A stretch of DNA of 48,045 nucleotides. It comes from Lachnospiraceae bacterium MC2017 (GTDB lineage Bacteria > Bacillota > Clostridia > Lachnospirales > Lachnospiraceae). The DNA is taken from assembly GCA_000701625.1 (NCBI GenBank), contig JNJK01000034.1, positions 1-48,045 of the forward strand, read 5' to 3'. How positions within the stretch are numbered: position 1 is the stretch's first letter; each line of letters starts with the position of its first letter. Shown here in pieces: positions 23,958 through 32,200 of this stretch. The notes beneath the pieces were generated by a model that saw nothing but the letters and a program-made list of their open reading frames with translations, made no database searches and was not told where the DNA came from. Position numbers and translations under genes: made by a program.

Positions 23958-24998
23958 TTAGGCACAATATCGCCAAATTCTTTTCGTCTGGGATGCCAAT
24001 TTGTCTGCATCCCAGTGTTTTTTGCTGTTTTTTCGACTATTCGGATCGTTTACAATGATCTTTCCATTTGAATCTACCCCTGTAAGTACAATAAAATGTC
24101 CCGATGTCGTAAAATCTCCGGGAGTCATTGAACATATCATAGGCGTAGAACTCGACAGATTATCTATTATATATTCCGGAGAAATGGTACCCTCAGAAAC
24201 ATTCAGTCCATAATGCCGCGCTCCTTCCGTCATCAGACTCCACGACGTTCCCTCTCCATATATGTAAAAATTTGAATCTGCCGAATACTTAGATACTTCA
24301 TAAGGATTGATGGCAGGATCGTTCTTTAATCCACACACTATCATGGCAAGGCACGTCGGACCACAACCTGCAACGCCTACATAGTTTCCGCCATAATCCT
24401 TATATCCCCATCTTTTATCCCATTGGATAAATAGTGGAATGTCCTGTTCTCTCATTTCAGATGTAACATCCATATCAAAGTCGGTATCTTTATATTTATT
24501 GAAATTTCTCACATATTCTTTTGCCTCAGGATATTTCTCTCCAAATTCACGCACATTCTCCGGAATGTCCGCTTCCTTTTCGCCCGGCAAAACGATTATG
24601 CTTTCCGAAATTTCCTCGATGGTTTCCCTCGACAAAAATTTGTACTCAGCGTTCAGCCCTGCAAGCACGACTAGTTCGACCAAAATAACAGCTATGATAA
24701 CTTTACCATACCCTGGTCTTTTTACATTCTGTTTATCTTTTCGTTTACCCAGCTTCGTTTTCTTAACAATCTTTAATACACTTATCGCACAGTAAGCAAA
24801 CAACACAGCTGCCAAAATCCCCACAGCTGATTTATCCGTGAGCCAACCAATGTCAATTTTATAAGATACCAAAAGCAACACTGCAAAAGTAAGAACTAAC
24901 AGCATCAACCCCTTTAATATCCATACTAAAACTCGTAAAAACCTCAAAACAATCTCCACAGTAATATTTTTTTTACTCAACGTCACACTTTCCAACAT
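23958..24998 (-). CDS. Membrane protein with C39-like papain-fold peptidase domain
   Basis: Three transmembrane helices (about 25-46, 55-77, 100-118) precede an extracellular Peptidase_C39_2-type domain (185-346). The active site appears intact: Cys in AGCGPTC (C212), His in SGHFIVLTG (H301), and the Asn/Asp of VNDPN (317-318). Such proteins are found as surface cysteine peptidases, and their substrates are usually unknown. The start is uncertain: the ATG at 24998 has no good ribosome site, and an internal GTG near codon 14 is an alternative. It has no transporter neighbour, so a bacteriocin-processing role is not supported. Confidence 0.82.
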   Translation of the reverse strand: MLESVTLSKKNITVEIVLRFLRVLVWILKGLMLLVLTFAVLLLVSYKIDIGWLTDKSAVGILAAVLFAYCAISVLKIVKKTKLGKRKDKQNVKRPGYGKVIIAVILVELVVLAGLNAEYKFLSRETIEEISESIIVLPGEKEADIPENVREFGEKYPEAKEYVRNFNKYKDTDFDMDVTSEMREQDIPLFIQWDKRWGYKDYGGNYVGVAGCGPTCLAMIVCGLKNDPAINPYEVSKYSADSNFYIYGEGTSWSLMTEGARHYGLNVSEGTISPEYIIDNLSSSTPMICSMTPGDFTTSGHFIVLTGVDSNGKIIVNDPNSRKNSKKHWDADKLASQTKRIWRYCA

Positions 24999-25058
24999 CC
25001 AATATACTCAAACACACCCTTTCCCGCAACCTTCCACACGCTGAAGATAGGTGCCAGA

Positions 25059-25085
25059 TGACTGGGTTCAATTCACACTTCCTCG
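25059..25085 (-). repeat. Truncated three-hairpin element next to copy 3
   Basis: TGACTGGGTTCAATTCACAC and TTCCTCG match the start of the element (minus orientation). The rest is replaced by unrelated sequence with faint similarity near 25042 (GAAGATAGG). It lies directly next to full copy 3. Confidence 0.65.
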
Positions 25086-25089
25086 TTCG

Positions 25090-25212
25090 TGCGGAAGATG
25101 GGGCGCTGGACGTCCTGTGGACGTCCGCTTAGCGCCGACCGAGGAGGACTTTATGTCCTCCGAGATCTGAACCCGTCGCCGCAGGCGACTGGGTTCAAGT
25201 CACACTTCCTCG
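25090..25212 (-). repeat. Three-hairpin element, full copy 3
   Basis: A 123-bp copy of the element. Hairpin 2 here is GGAGGAC / GTCCTCC, whereas copies 1 and 2 have AGGGGAC / GTCCCCT. Both sides changed together, so pairing is kept. Confidence 0.88.
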
Positions 25213-25213
25213 C

Positions 25214-25250
25214 GAAAAAAGAGCAGATGCTTTCGCATCTGCTCTTTTTT
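25214..25250 (-). terminator. Terminator after tRNA-Leu copy 3
   Basis: AAAAAAGAGCAGATGC-TTTC-GCATCTGCTCTTTTTT is a long stem with flanking A/T runs, right behind the tRNA 3' end. Confidence 0.87.
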
Positions 25251-25253
25251 TCG

Positions 25254-25337
25254 TGCGGAAGATGGGACTTGAACCCACACAACGTTGCCGTCACAAGATC
25301 CTTAGTCTTGCTCGTCTGCCAATTCCGACACTTCCGC
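25254..25337 (-). tRNA. tRNA-Leu (anticodon AAG), copy 3
   Basis: 84 bases, identical to copies 1 and 2. Confidence 0.95.
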
Positions 25338-25382
25338 GTTCATTATATTGTTTCTCGACGCTTGTGCGCCGCAACGAAATGT

Positions 25383-25412
25383 ATAATACTACACATTGTA
25401 TTTTTATGTCAA
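25383..25412 (-). promoter_or_regulatory. Promoter of tRNA-Leu copy 3
   Basis: TTGACA, 18 bp, TATTAT on the minus strand, nearly identical to that of copy 2. Confidence 0.82.
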
Positions 25413-25450
25413 CACTTTTTTATAATATTTTACCAAAAAATAAATCCGTA

Positions 25451-26554
25451 TCACACTGTTATATTTTTTGACTTCAGAAAGCTCTGTATATTCTCATAAC
25501 GTTTACATATAGCTTTGTGAGCAGGATCCGGTATCCAGCTTCCATTATGGTGATGCACTGTATAACTTAGCTCTGTATTATAAATGATCCCTGTATCAAA
25601 GCTTTTACCTGTCAGCACTTCAAAAGGATAAACCGTTATATCCCCTACAAACTGAAAACTTCCATTTTTCTCAAGTCCATGCTTCTCAATAACACTGGTA
25701 TAACGAACAGGACAGGTGGAATTATCCCAGGTTCCATCAGACTTTAAGTACGGTCTGTTTTCATAACTCTCACAGATTTCCTGAAAAATCGGGTGTCCGG
25801 GCCTTGATCCCATCCCGGAACCACATTCGATCCGATCAAGTGATTCAAAACTCATATATGCATCGTTATATAACAGGTCATCTATAGGACGAAGCATCTC
25901 AACATCAAGATCCATATAAATGCCGCCATACCTGCGAAGCAGATCTGCTCTCACATAATCCGATGCAAACGCCCAGTTCCTGTGCTCGACAGCCTGCTCA
26001 TAAAACAGGCAATAGTCCGGTTTGTACATTTCCCGATTCCAGATCATAATCTCATAATCCGGAGCATATTTTTTCCAGGATTCCAGGCATCTCTGATATA
26101 ACTCAGGCATCGGTTCTCCAGAAAGCCAGATTCCATGGATAACTTTTGGGATACGCATTGTATCATGCTTTCGGAAATTTGCTTTTGGCTTAATACCTGA
26201 TAAAAGCAACATATCCTCATACAAAAATTCCAAAAATATAGACGGAACAGCCTCGAACATCATAAACATTACGTCCGATCTCAGCTGTCCGATAATCTCC
26301 TCGTAGCCGGCAACAGTGACCAATATCATTGTACTGCTGCTATCCATCTCTGTAAGTTGTTCTTTCTCTATACCGAAATACTGTCTACCATCAATTTCAA
26401 CAGCTGTCCCGGAATCTCCTATAACCCCCTTAAAATTTTCAATCAACCCACTTTTTTGCAAAAAAGGAACTGTGCCATTTCGAAAATGCTTCCCACTCCC
26501 CCAGCATATAATATCCTTTGACTTTAGCTCCTCAAAATATTCACTAATTTTCAT
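25451..26554 (-). CDS. Glycosyltransferase with DXD motif (GT32/capsular polysaccharide type)
   Basis: A 367-residue cytoplasmic protein. Residues 1-115 form an unassigned, Rossmann-like N-terminal part (IICWGSGKHFRNG, TMILVTVAGYEEI). From 134 on it is a glycosyltransferase of the OCH1/GT32 sort: IPKVIHGIWLSGEPMPE, then FASDYVRADLLRRYGGIYMDLDVEM with the metal-binding DLD at 215-217, and VHHHNGSW near the end. It probably adds a sugar to a surface polysaccharide. It is alone between tRNA-Leu copies 3 and 4, without other capsule genes, so its acceptor is unknown. Confidence 0.87.
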   Translation of the reverse strand: MKISEYFEELKSKDIICWGSGKHFRNGTVPFLQKSGLIENFKGVIGDSGTAVEIDGRQYFGIEKEQLTEMDSSSTMILVTVAGYEEIIGQLRSDVMFMMFEAVPSIFLEFLYEDMLLLSGIKPKANFRKHDTMRIPKVIHGIWLSGEPMPELYQRCLESWKKYAPDYEIMIWNREMYKPDYCLFYEQAVEHRNWAFASDYVRADLLRRYGGIYMDLDVEMLRPIDDLLYNDAYMSFESLDRIECGSGMGSRPGHPIFQEICESYENRPYLKSDGTWDNSTCPVRYTSVIEKHGLEKNGSFQFVGDITVYPFEVLTGKSFDTGIIYNTELSYTVHHHNGSWIPDPAHKAICKRYENIQSFLKSKNITV

Positions 26555-26593
26555 CTTTTGTAGTCAAACTCCCGAAATCTGCCCCAGCCGCCA

Positions 26594-26622
26594 GCCGACT
26601 AGGGTTCACGTCACACTTCCAC
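26594..26622 (-). repeat. Truncated three-hairpin element next to copy 4
   Basis: GCCGACTAGGGTTCACGTCA and CACTTCCACG match, with several changes, the beginning of the element in minus orientation. It sits directly beside full copy 4, as at copies 1 and 3. Confidence 0.6.
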
Positions 26623-26627
26623 GTTCG

Positions 26628-26745
26628 TGCGGAAGATGGGGCGCTGGACGTCCAGTGGACGTCCGCTTAGCGCCGATCTCGGGGGACTTTATGTCCCCCG
26701 AGATCGGAACCGTCGCCGCAGGCGACTGGGTTCAAGTCACACTTC
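26628..26745 (-). repeat. Three-hairpin element, copy 4 (diverged)
   Basis: An approximately 118-bp copy. Hairpin 2 is extended to a 13-bp perfect stem (GATCTCGGGGGAC / GTCCCCCGAGATC), and hairpin 3 has one loop change. The tRNA-like left end is present. The right end is changed to CACTTCTGCATGC, where it meets a different terminator. Confidence 0.85.
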
Positions 26746-26752
26746 TGCATGC

Positions 26753-26786
26753 AAAAATAGCAGGTGCTCATGCACCTGCTATTTTT
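26753..26786 (-). terminator. Terminator after tRNA-Leu copy 4
   Basis: AAAAATAGCAGGTGC / GCACCTGCTATTTTT is a 15-bp stem with a 4-base loop. The stem sequence differs from that of copies 1-3, but pairing is complete, so changes on both sides compensate. Confidence 0.88.
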
Positions 26787-26788
26787 CA

Positions 26789-26872
26789 TGCGGAAGATGG
26801 GACTTGAACCCACACAACGTTGCCGTCACAAGATCCTTAGTCTTGCTCGTCTGCCAATTCCGACACTTCCGC
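26789..26872 (-). tRNA. tRNA-Leu (anticodon AAG), copy 4
   Basis: 84 bases, identical to the other three copies, although its promoter, 5' leader and terminator have diverged. Confidence 0.95.
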
Positions 26873-26916
26873 GTTCATATATATTATCGAAACGAACTCG
26901 TTTCGCAACGAAAAGT

Positions 26917-26945
26917 ATCATACCGCACCTCGTCCCATCTGTCAA
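26917..26945 (-). promoter_or_regulatory. Promoter of tRNA-Leu copy 4
   Basis: TTGACA, 17 bp, TATGAT on the minus strand. The spacer and 5' leader (with a CGAAACGA / TCGTTTCG hairpin) differ from copies 1-3. Confidence 0.82.
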
Positions 26946-26972
26946 CACAAAAATATTATTTTTTATTAAACT

Positions 26973-27332
26973 GGCAAATTCAGGATTAGATCCTACCGCT
27001 GTCATAGCTGTACCTGTCTTTGTATGCAAAAATGCCCACATCGCAAAGGCAAGCACTATAAAGAAAAGGATCGCTCCTGTAGGAATCATCAGATTTCCAA
27101 TATTTATCTGAAGTATCTTTGCAAGAGCCTGTGTGTAATACCCTTCAAGAGAAATCGTTGTTCTAAGACCCTTTCCTGCCATCCCCCATACCATGTTTGG
27201 ACTGTGATACGGAAGCAGCAGCCACATCATACACATCAGGGATACCGATGAGAAGCCAACATAAGTCGCTATCATCATCTCTCCACCCTTTATCTTGTTC
27301 AGGACTGTCATGATACTGACCCACCTTCTCAT
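26973..27332 (-). pseudogene. Fragment of a BMP/simple-sugar-type ABC transporter permease
   Basis: From 27332 (ATG after AAAGGAGG) the frame reads LNKIKGGEMMIATYVGF..., SLEGYYTQALAKI, FFIVLAFAMWAFLHTKTG and TAMTAVGSNPEFA. These are recognisable parts of the permeases that import nucleosides or sugars with BMP-type lipoproteins. The conserved part ends at about 26973, just where the promoter of tRNA-Leu copy 4 begins. Only about 120 of some 350 residues remain, and the normal N-terminal helices also seem missing. The frame continues through the tRNA to 26826, but that is not meaningful. Confidence 0.72.
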
Positions 27333-27423
27333 AATTACTTTCCTCCTTTGACGTTTTAAAGTACCGATAAATAAAGTATATCGACAATACAAAACATCAA
27401 ATTAAGCAAGAAAGACTAACAAA

Positions 27424-28791
27424 TTAATGTACAACCTTGTTCCTTTTCATGAAGTAATGATAGTACACAAAAAAGGCGATCGAGGAGATGACCCATGTTA
27501 TCGGATAACATGACATCAAAACCTGTATAAAATGCGCAAACGGCAACACGCATAAAATCCATACCACACGGACAAGGCATACTCCAACGCAGGTAATTAT
27601 CATAGGTGTGACCGAATTACCCATACCTCTAAGTGCTCCGGAATAAACTTCTACAAATAGGTACGTTGCATATGTAGGCGTCAAAAATTTGATCATCATA
27701 GTGCCTATTTCAATTACCTTTTCATCAACCGTAAATATCGTCAGCACATTTCCACCAAAGAAATAGATCAACGAACTGATGAAAACAGTAGAAACTGCCG
27801 TCATGACTATGCAAATATTTACGCCTTTTAATATCCTATCCTTTTTACCGGCTCCATAATTCTGTCCGACAAAAGTCATTATCGACGTTCCAAAGGAATT
27901 CATTATCATCCAGAATATCAGATCTACTTTTTCATATGCTGACCATGCTGCCACAGTATTTGTGCCAAAGCTGTTGATCGATGTCTGAACAAGCACATTT
28001 GAGCTCGTATACATAAGAGACTGCATGCCACTCGGCAGACCAATACGGATAATTTTTGCTAATACATTTTTATCAATTCTAAGTTCTGAAATAATAAGTT
28101 TGCATGGTCCCTCCATGCGATAGAGCGTTGCTATGACCATTCCGGCACTTATCATCTGACAGAGTACCGTCGCAAAAGCCGCACCTGCTATGCCCATCCT
28201 AAAAACAATAACAAACAAAGCATCTAAAACTATATTGGAACCGCAGGAAATAATGAGAAAAAGTAACGGCTTTTTAGAATCTCCTAACGCTCTCAATATA
28301 GATGCGCCCATGTTGTAGATAAAATTGGGGATCATTCCCATAAAAAAGATACGCATATATATTTCAGAACTTTTATACACATCAGACGGTGTCCCCATCG
28401 CCTGCAGCATAATGGGAGTAAAAATGATCCCGATGATCATTATTACCAATCCTGAACACGCTGAAAAAACCAGTGCTGTATGAACCGCTTTCTTCACCTC
28501 ACGGTGATTCTTTGCACCATAATACTGAGATATTATTACAGCTGCACCATTTGACACACCTATAAAAAAGTTTATGAAAACAGCCAGGATTGTTCCTGTA
28601 GAACCTCCGACAGCAGAGAGCGCCACTTTTCCAAGTGTTCGTCCGACAATTATCGCATCAGCTGTATTATATAACTGTTGAAAAAAGGTACCAAACAGCA
28701 AGGGAAAGAAAAACATCAGAAGCTGACTTGATATCCTGCCCTCTGTTAACGCAAGGCTTCTATTACTTTTACGTGTCTCAGAAACAACCAT
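27424..28791 (-). CDS. MATE-family multidrug/sodium antiporter
   Basis: A 455-residue protein with 12 membrane segments in two related halves. The N-terminal half has MFFFPLLFGTFFQQLYNTADAIIVGRTLG, the classic MATE opening, and the second half has IGLPSGMQSLMYTSSNVLVQT. It would export drugs or metabolites using Na+ or H+. I use the ATG at 28791 (MVVSETRK), with GGAGG 8 bp upstream. The upstream ATGs are too close to, or lack, a ribosome site. Palindromic sequence 28808-28852 lies just upstream and could bind a regulator. Confidence 0.93.
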   Translation of the reverse strand: MVVSETRKSNRSLALTEGRISSQLLMFFFPLLFGTFFQQLYNTADAIIVGRTLGKVALSAVGGSTGTILAVFINFFIGVSNGAAVIISQYYGAKNHREVKKAVHTALVFSACSGLVIMIIGIIFTPIMLQAMGTPSDVYKSSEIYMRIFFMGMIPNFIYNMGASILRALGDSKKPLLFLIISCGSNIVLDALFVIVFRMGIAGAAFATVLCQMISAGMVIATLYRMEGPCKLIISELRIDKNVLAKIIRIGLPSGMQSLMYTSSNVLVQTSINSFGTNTVAAWSAYEKVDLIFWMIMNSFGTSIMTFVGQNYGAGKKDRILKGVNICIVMTAVSTVFISSLIYFFGGNVLTIFTVDEKVIEIGTMMIKFLTPTYATYLFVEVYSGALRGMGNSVTPMIITCVGVCLVRVVWILCVLPFAHFIQVLMSCYPITWVISSIAFFVYYHYFMKRNKVVH

Positions 28792-28807
28792 TTTCATATC
28801 CTCCAAA

Positions 28808-28821
28808 TTTCTTATAAGAAA
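28808..28821. promoter_or_regulatory. 14-bp palindrome upstream of the MATE gene
   Basis: TTTCTTATAAGAAA is a perfect palindrome 17 bp ahead of the MATE start. The core TTCTTATAAG recurs at 28841-28850. Two copies in a short leader suggest a repressor or activator site. The protein that binds it is unknown. Confidence 0.45.
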
Positions 28822-28852
28822 GAATCGGCTTAAATATATTTTCTTATAAGCC

Positions 28853-28912
28853 AAAAGAGGACTGCTGTCCGAATGAATGATAAATATCATCCGGATCAAC
28901 AGTCCTCTTTTC
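28853..28912 (-). terminator. Long hairpin after gdhA
   Basis: AAAAGAGGACTG pairs with CAGTCCTCTTTT, and further inner pairing (TCCG/CGGA, ATGAT/ATCAT) extends the stem. It lies 55 bp past the gdhA stop and has T runs on both strands. It is probably the gdhA terminator and may insulate the MATE gene. Confidence 0.75.
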
Positions 28913-28966
28913 TGTGGAAGAACTATATCACTATCTCTGATTTAATTCAAGAGTATTTTTAACTTA

Positions 28967-30385
<1,419 letters not shown>

Positions 30386-30418
30386 CTACATTTACCGTCG
30401 GCGCCATTGCCAATTAGA

Positions 30419-30447
30419 ATAATACAACCTGATGCGAAAAAACTCAA
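30419..30447 (-). promoter_or_regulatory. Promoter of gdhA
   Basis: TTGAGT, 17 bp, TATTAT on the minus strand. The leader is about 110 nt and contains a short GTAGA/TCTAC hairpin followed by GTTTTTG, whose role is unknown. Confidence 0.72.
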
Positions 30448-30533
30448 GTACTTTTTTAAATTAAAATATTAACTAACTAAAGTAATGGCTAATGCCAGGA
30501 AGTAAACTGTGACAAAGTAATTTGTTTTAACAT

Positions 30534-30566
30534 AAGACCCCACGGCAGTTAATGCCGTAGGGTCTT
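30534..30566 (-). terminator. Terminator of the SH3-domain protein gene
   Basis: AAGACCCTACGGCA-TTAA with CTGCCGTGGGGTCTT gives a 14-bp stem with two G-U pairs, 6 bp past the stop codon. The T run is short, but the stem is strong. Confidence 0.75.
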
Positions 30567-30571
30567 CATCA

Positions 30572-31822
30572 TCAATTCTTTGTGCAGTAATCGCTCTTTA
30601 TATAAGCAGTCTTTCCATCATAGCTAATCTTATACCAGCCACTCTCTTCGCCGAGAAGACTATAAGTAGCTCCCTTATATGCACTTCCGATCTTCTCTGC
30701 ATCAGTGCTTGCAGCAGCTCTTACTGATACAGCCTCATTGACTGTGATCTTTCCGCTTGCTGAAGAAGATGTTTCTGTCTTTGTCTCAGTAGTTGTCGCA
30801 GTTTCTTCAGGCTTTGTCTCTGTTGTTTCCTGGCTCTGAACTTCACCACCAACAACAGTATCACCTTCTGCAGTAGTCAGGAACTCAGACTTGATGTAAG
30901 CCTCGCCATCCTTGTACTGAATCTTACTCCACTCACCATCATCACTGATACGTACAAATGTATCTCCCTTAGATGCCTGACCAATTACAGAATCATCATT
31001 CTGATTTGCTGCGTTACGGATTCTGACTGCATCTGTTGTTCTTACCCTCACCTGTGCTCCGTCTGTATCTGTTGAATCTTCTGAGGAAGCATCCTCTGAG
31101 GATGACTCATCACCGCTCTGCGCTACAGCCGCGTCTGACTTTGTCTGAAGCGAAGTCATAAATGCTGCAAGTGTCGCATCATTCTCTGTATTCGTCTGAT
31201 AAAGCTTATCAACCTGAGTCAGGAGATCCTGAACATCACTCTGGTTTGCAATAGCCTTTATATAATCTTTCATATTCTGCGGAAGAGAACTGATATCCTT
31301 CATATAAAGACTTCCGTCATCATTTGTGCAAACATAGAAGGTCGAGAGACCTGGCGCAAGAGTATTAATATTCTTGAACTTTATCTCATAATATACAAAT
31401 ACGATATATGAATTATCTTCCGGACCGGGCTTTGTATAGCAGGACATATTCTCATAATCTTCTGTATATCCAGCCTTGAGTGTAACCCTTGCACGGTCTT
31501 TCTCATCTAAAGTCATTCCCATATCAGACATAGCATCGACATCTCCTGCCGCAACCGCCTGATAGTATTCAGTAAAGAAGGAATTAACATCATTATATTC
31601 ATTTTGCTTAAGCTGAGCATTCTCAGGAACTTCTATAGGTTCTGTTCCAATCGAATCGGAAGAAACCTCTGTCGCCTCCGCGACATTAGTATTTTTTCCT
31701 TTCTTCATACCACTGAACACCAATAGGACGATGACCAGCACTACAAAAAGTACACCTACTGCAAAATACTGATAATGCTCGATAACAAAACTCTTATAAT
31801 CCTTGATATCCTGATTTTTCAT
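30572..31822 (-). CDS. Membrane-anchored protein with two bacterial SH3 domains
   Basis: A 416-residue protein with one transmembrane helix (about 18-38) and an extracellular part. Residues about 75-215 form an NTF2-like or otherwise unassigned domain (NDVNSFFTEYYQAVAAGDVDAM). Two SH3b domains follow, near 262-320 (VRIRNAANQNDDSVIGQ...GEAYIKSEFL) and 357-416 (VSVRAAASTDAEKIGS...TAYIKSDYC), joined by a Thr/Glu-rich linker. SH3b domains usually bind peptidoglycan, so it is likely attached to the wall. No enzyme domain is seen. Its start overlaps the stop of a possible 35-codon ORF by 3 bases (ATGA). Confidence 0.88.
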   Translation of the reverse strand: MKNQDIKDYKSFVIEHYQYFAVGVLFVVLVIVLLVFSGMKKGKNTNVAEATEVSSDSIGTEPIEVPENAQLKQNEYNDVNSFFTEYYQAVAAGDVDAMSDMGMTLDEKDRARVTLKAGYTEDYENMSCYTKPGPEDNSYIVFVYYEIKFKNINTLAPGLSTFYVCTNDDGSLYMKDISSLPQNMKDYIKAIANQSDVQDLLTQVDKLYQTNTENDATLAAFMTSLQTKSDAAVAQSGDESSSEDASSEDSTDTDGAQVRVRTTDAVRIRNAANQNDDSVIGQASKGDTFVRISDDGEWSKIQYKDGEAYIKSEFLTTAEGDTVVGGEVQSQETTETKPEETATTTETKTETSSSASGKITVNEAVSVRAAASTDAEKIGSAYKGATYSLLGEESGWYKISYDGKTAYIKSDYCTKN

Positions 31823-31926
31823 TGACTTCTCTTTTCCTTTTTCATCACTGAACTTAAAGCATAATAAATGGCATGCCGCTCTTCCGGACCATTAGCCCAT
31901 GTAACACTGATTTGCAGCATACCCAT
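31819..31926 (-). CDS. Possible small protein coupled to the SH3-domain gene (35 aa)
   Basis: ATG at 31926 behind GGGGG gives MGMLQISVTWANGPEERHAI and a tail ...SSVMKKEKRSQ. The stop overlaps the start codon of the next gene (ATGA), as in coupled genes. It may be translated, or it may be a chance frame that helps couple initiation. I do not recognise a family. Confidence 0.4.
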   Translation of the reverse strand: MGMLQISVTWANGPEERHAIYYALSSVMKKEKRSQ

Positions 31927-31958
31927 ATAAACCCCCGAACCGCTATTCTCCTAAAAAA

Positions 31959-32032
31959 TGCGTTTGGAGGGATTCGAACCCTTGACACCAGGCGTCGGAG
32001 GCCTGTGCTCTATCCAGCTGAGCTACAAACGC
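31959..32032 (-). tRNA. tRNA-Arg (anticodon CCG)
   Basis: A 74-base cloverleaf. Acceptor GCGTTTG/CAAACGC, D-arm AGCTCAGCTGGATAGAGC, anticodon stem CAGGC/GCCTG with loop CTCCGAC (CCG, reads CGG), T-loop TTCGAAT and discriminator A. It has its own promoter at 32074-32102. T runs behind it (GCATTTTTTAGG) give only weak termination, so read-through into the SH3-domain gene is possible. Confidence 0.95.
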
Positions 32033-32073
32033 GTGTACTCAGATAGATACATTCTCGTCTGACGTACTTGAGT

Positions 32074-32102
32074 ATAATACCATAATCTCCTTTTTTTAGC
32101 AA
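32074..32102 (-). promoter_or_regulatory. Promoter of tRNA-Arg
   Basis: TTGCTA, 17 bp, TATTAT on the minus strand. Confidence 0.72.
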
Positions 32103-32200
32103 CGGAATTGTTACGAAAATATTACATAAAATCATGGACATTCAGTTTTAAAACTCCCAAGTACAGTTTGCTATTTTCTCTCAAATTGATCATATCGATC

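Noticed and set aside
23958-24998. Bacteriocin-processing ABC exporter (C39 domain)
   Set aside because: There is no ABC ATPase or exporter membrane domain, and the C39-like domain is C-terminal after three helices. It is a stand-alone surface peptidase type.
25089-25499. 136-codon plus-strand ORF across three-hairpin element copy 3 and tRNA-Leu copy 3
   Set aside because: It consists of translated repeat and tRNA sequence and is not protein-like.
19384-26745. Integron-like attC sites or a CRISPR array
   Set aside because: The elements are folded repeats between genes, but they lack the attC core sites and no integron integrase is present. There are only four copies, with kilobases between them and no spacers, so it is not a CRISPR array.
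26826-27392. 188-codon ORF as an intact membrane protein
   Set aside because: Its last third translates the tRNA-Leu gene and its promoter. Only 26973-27332 resembles a permease, so it is called a pseudogene.
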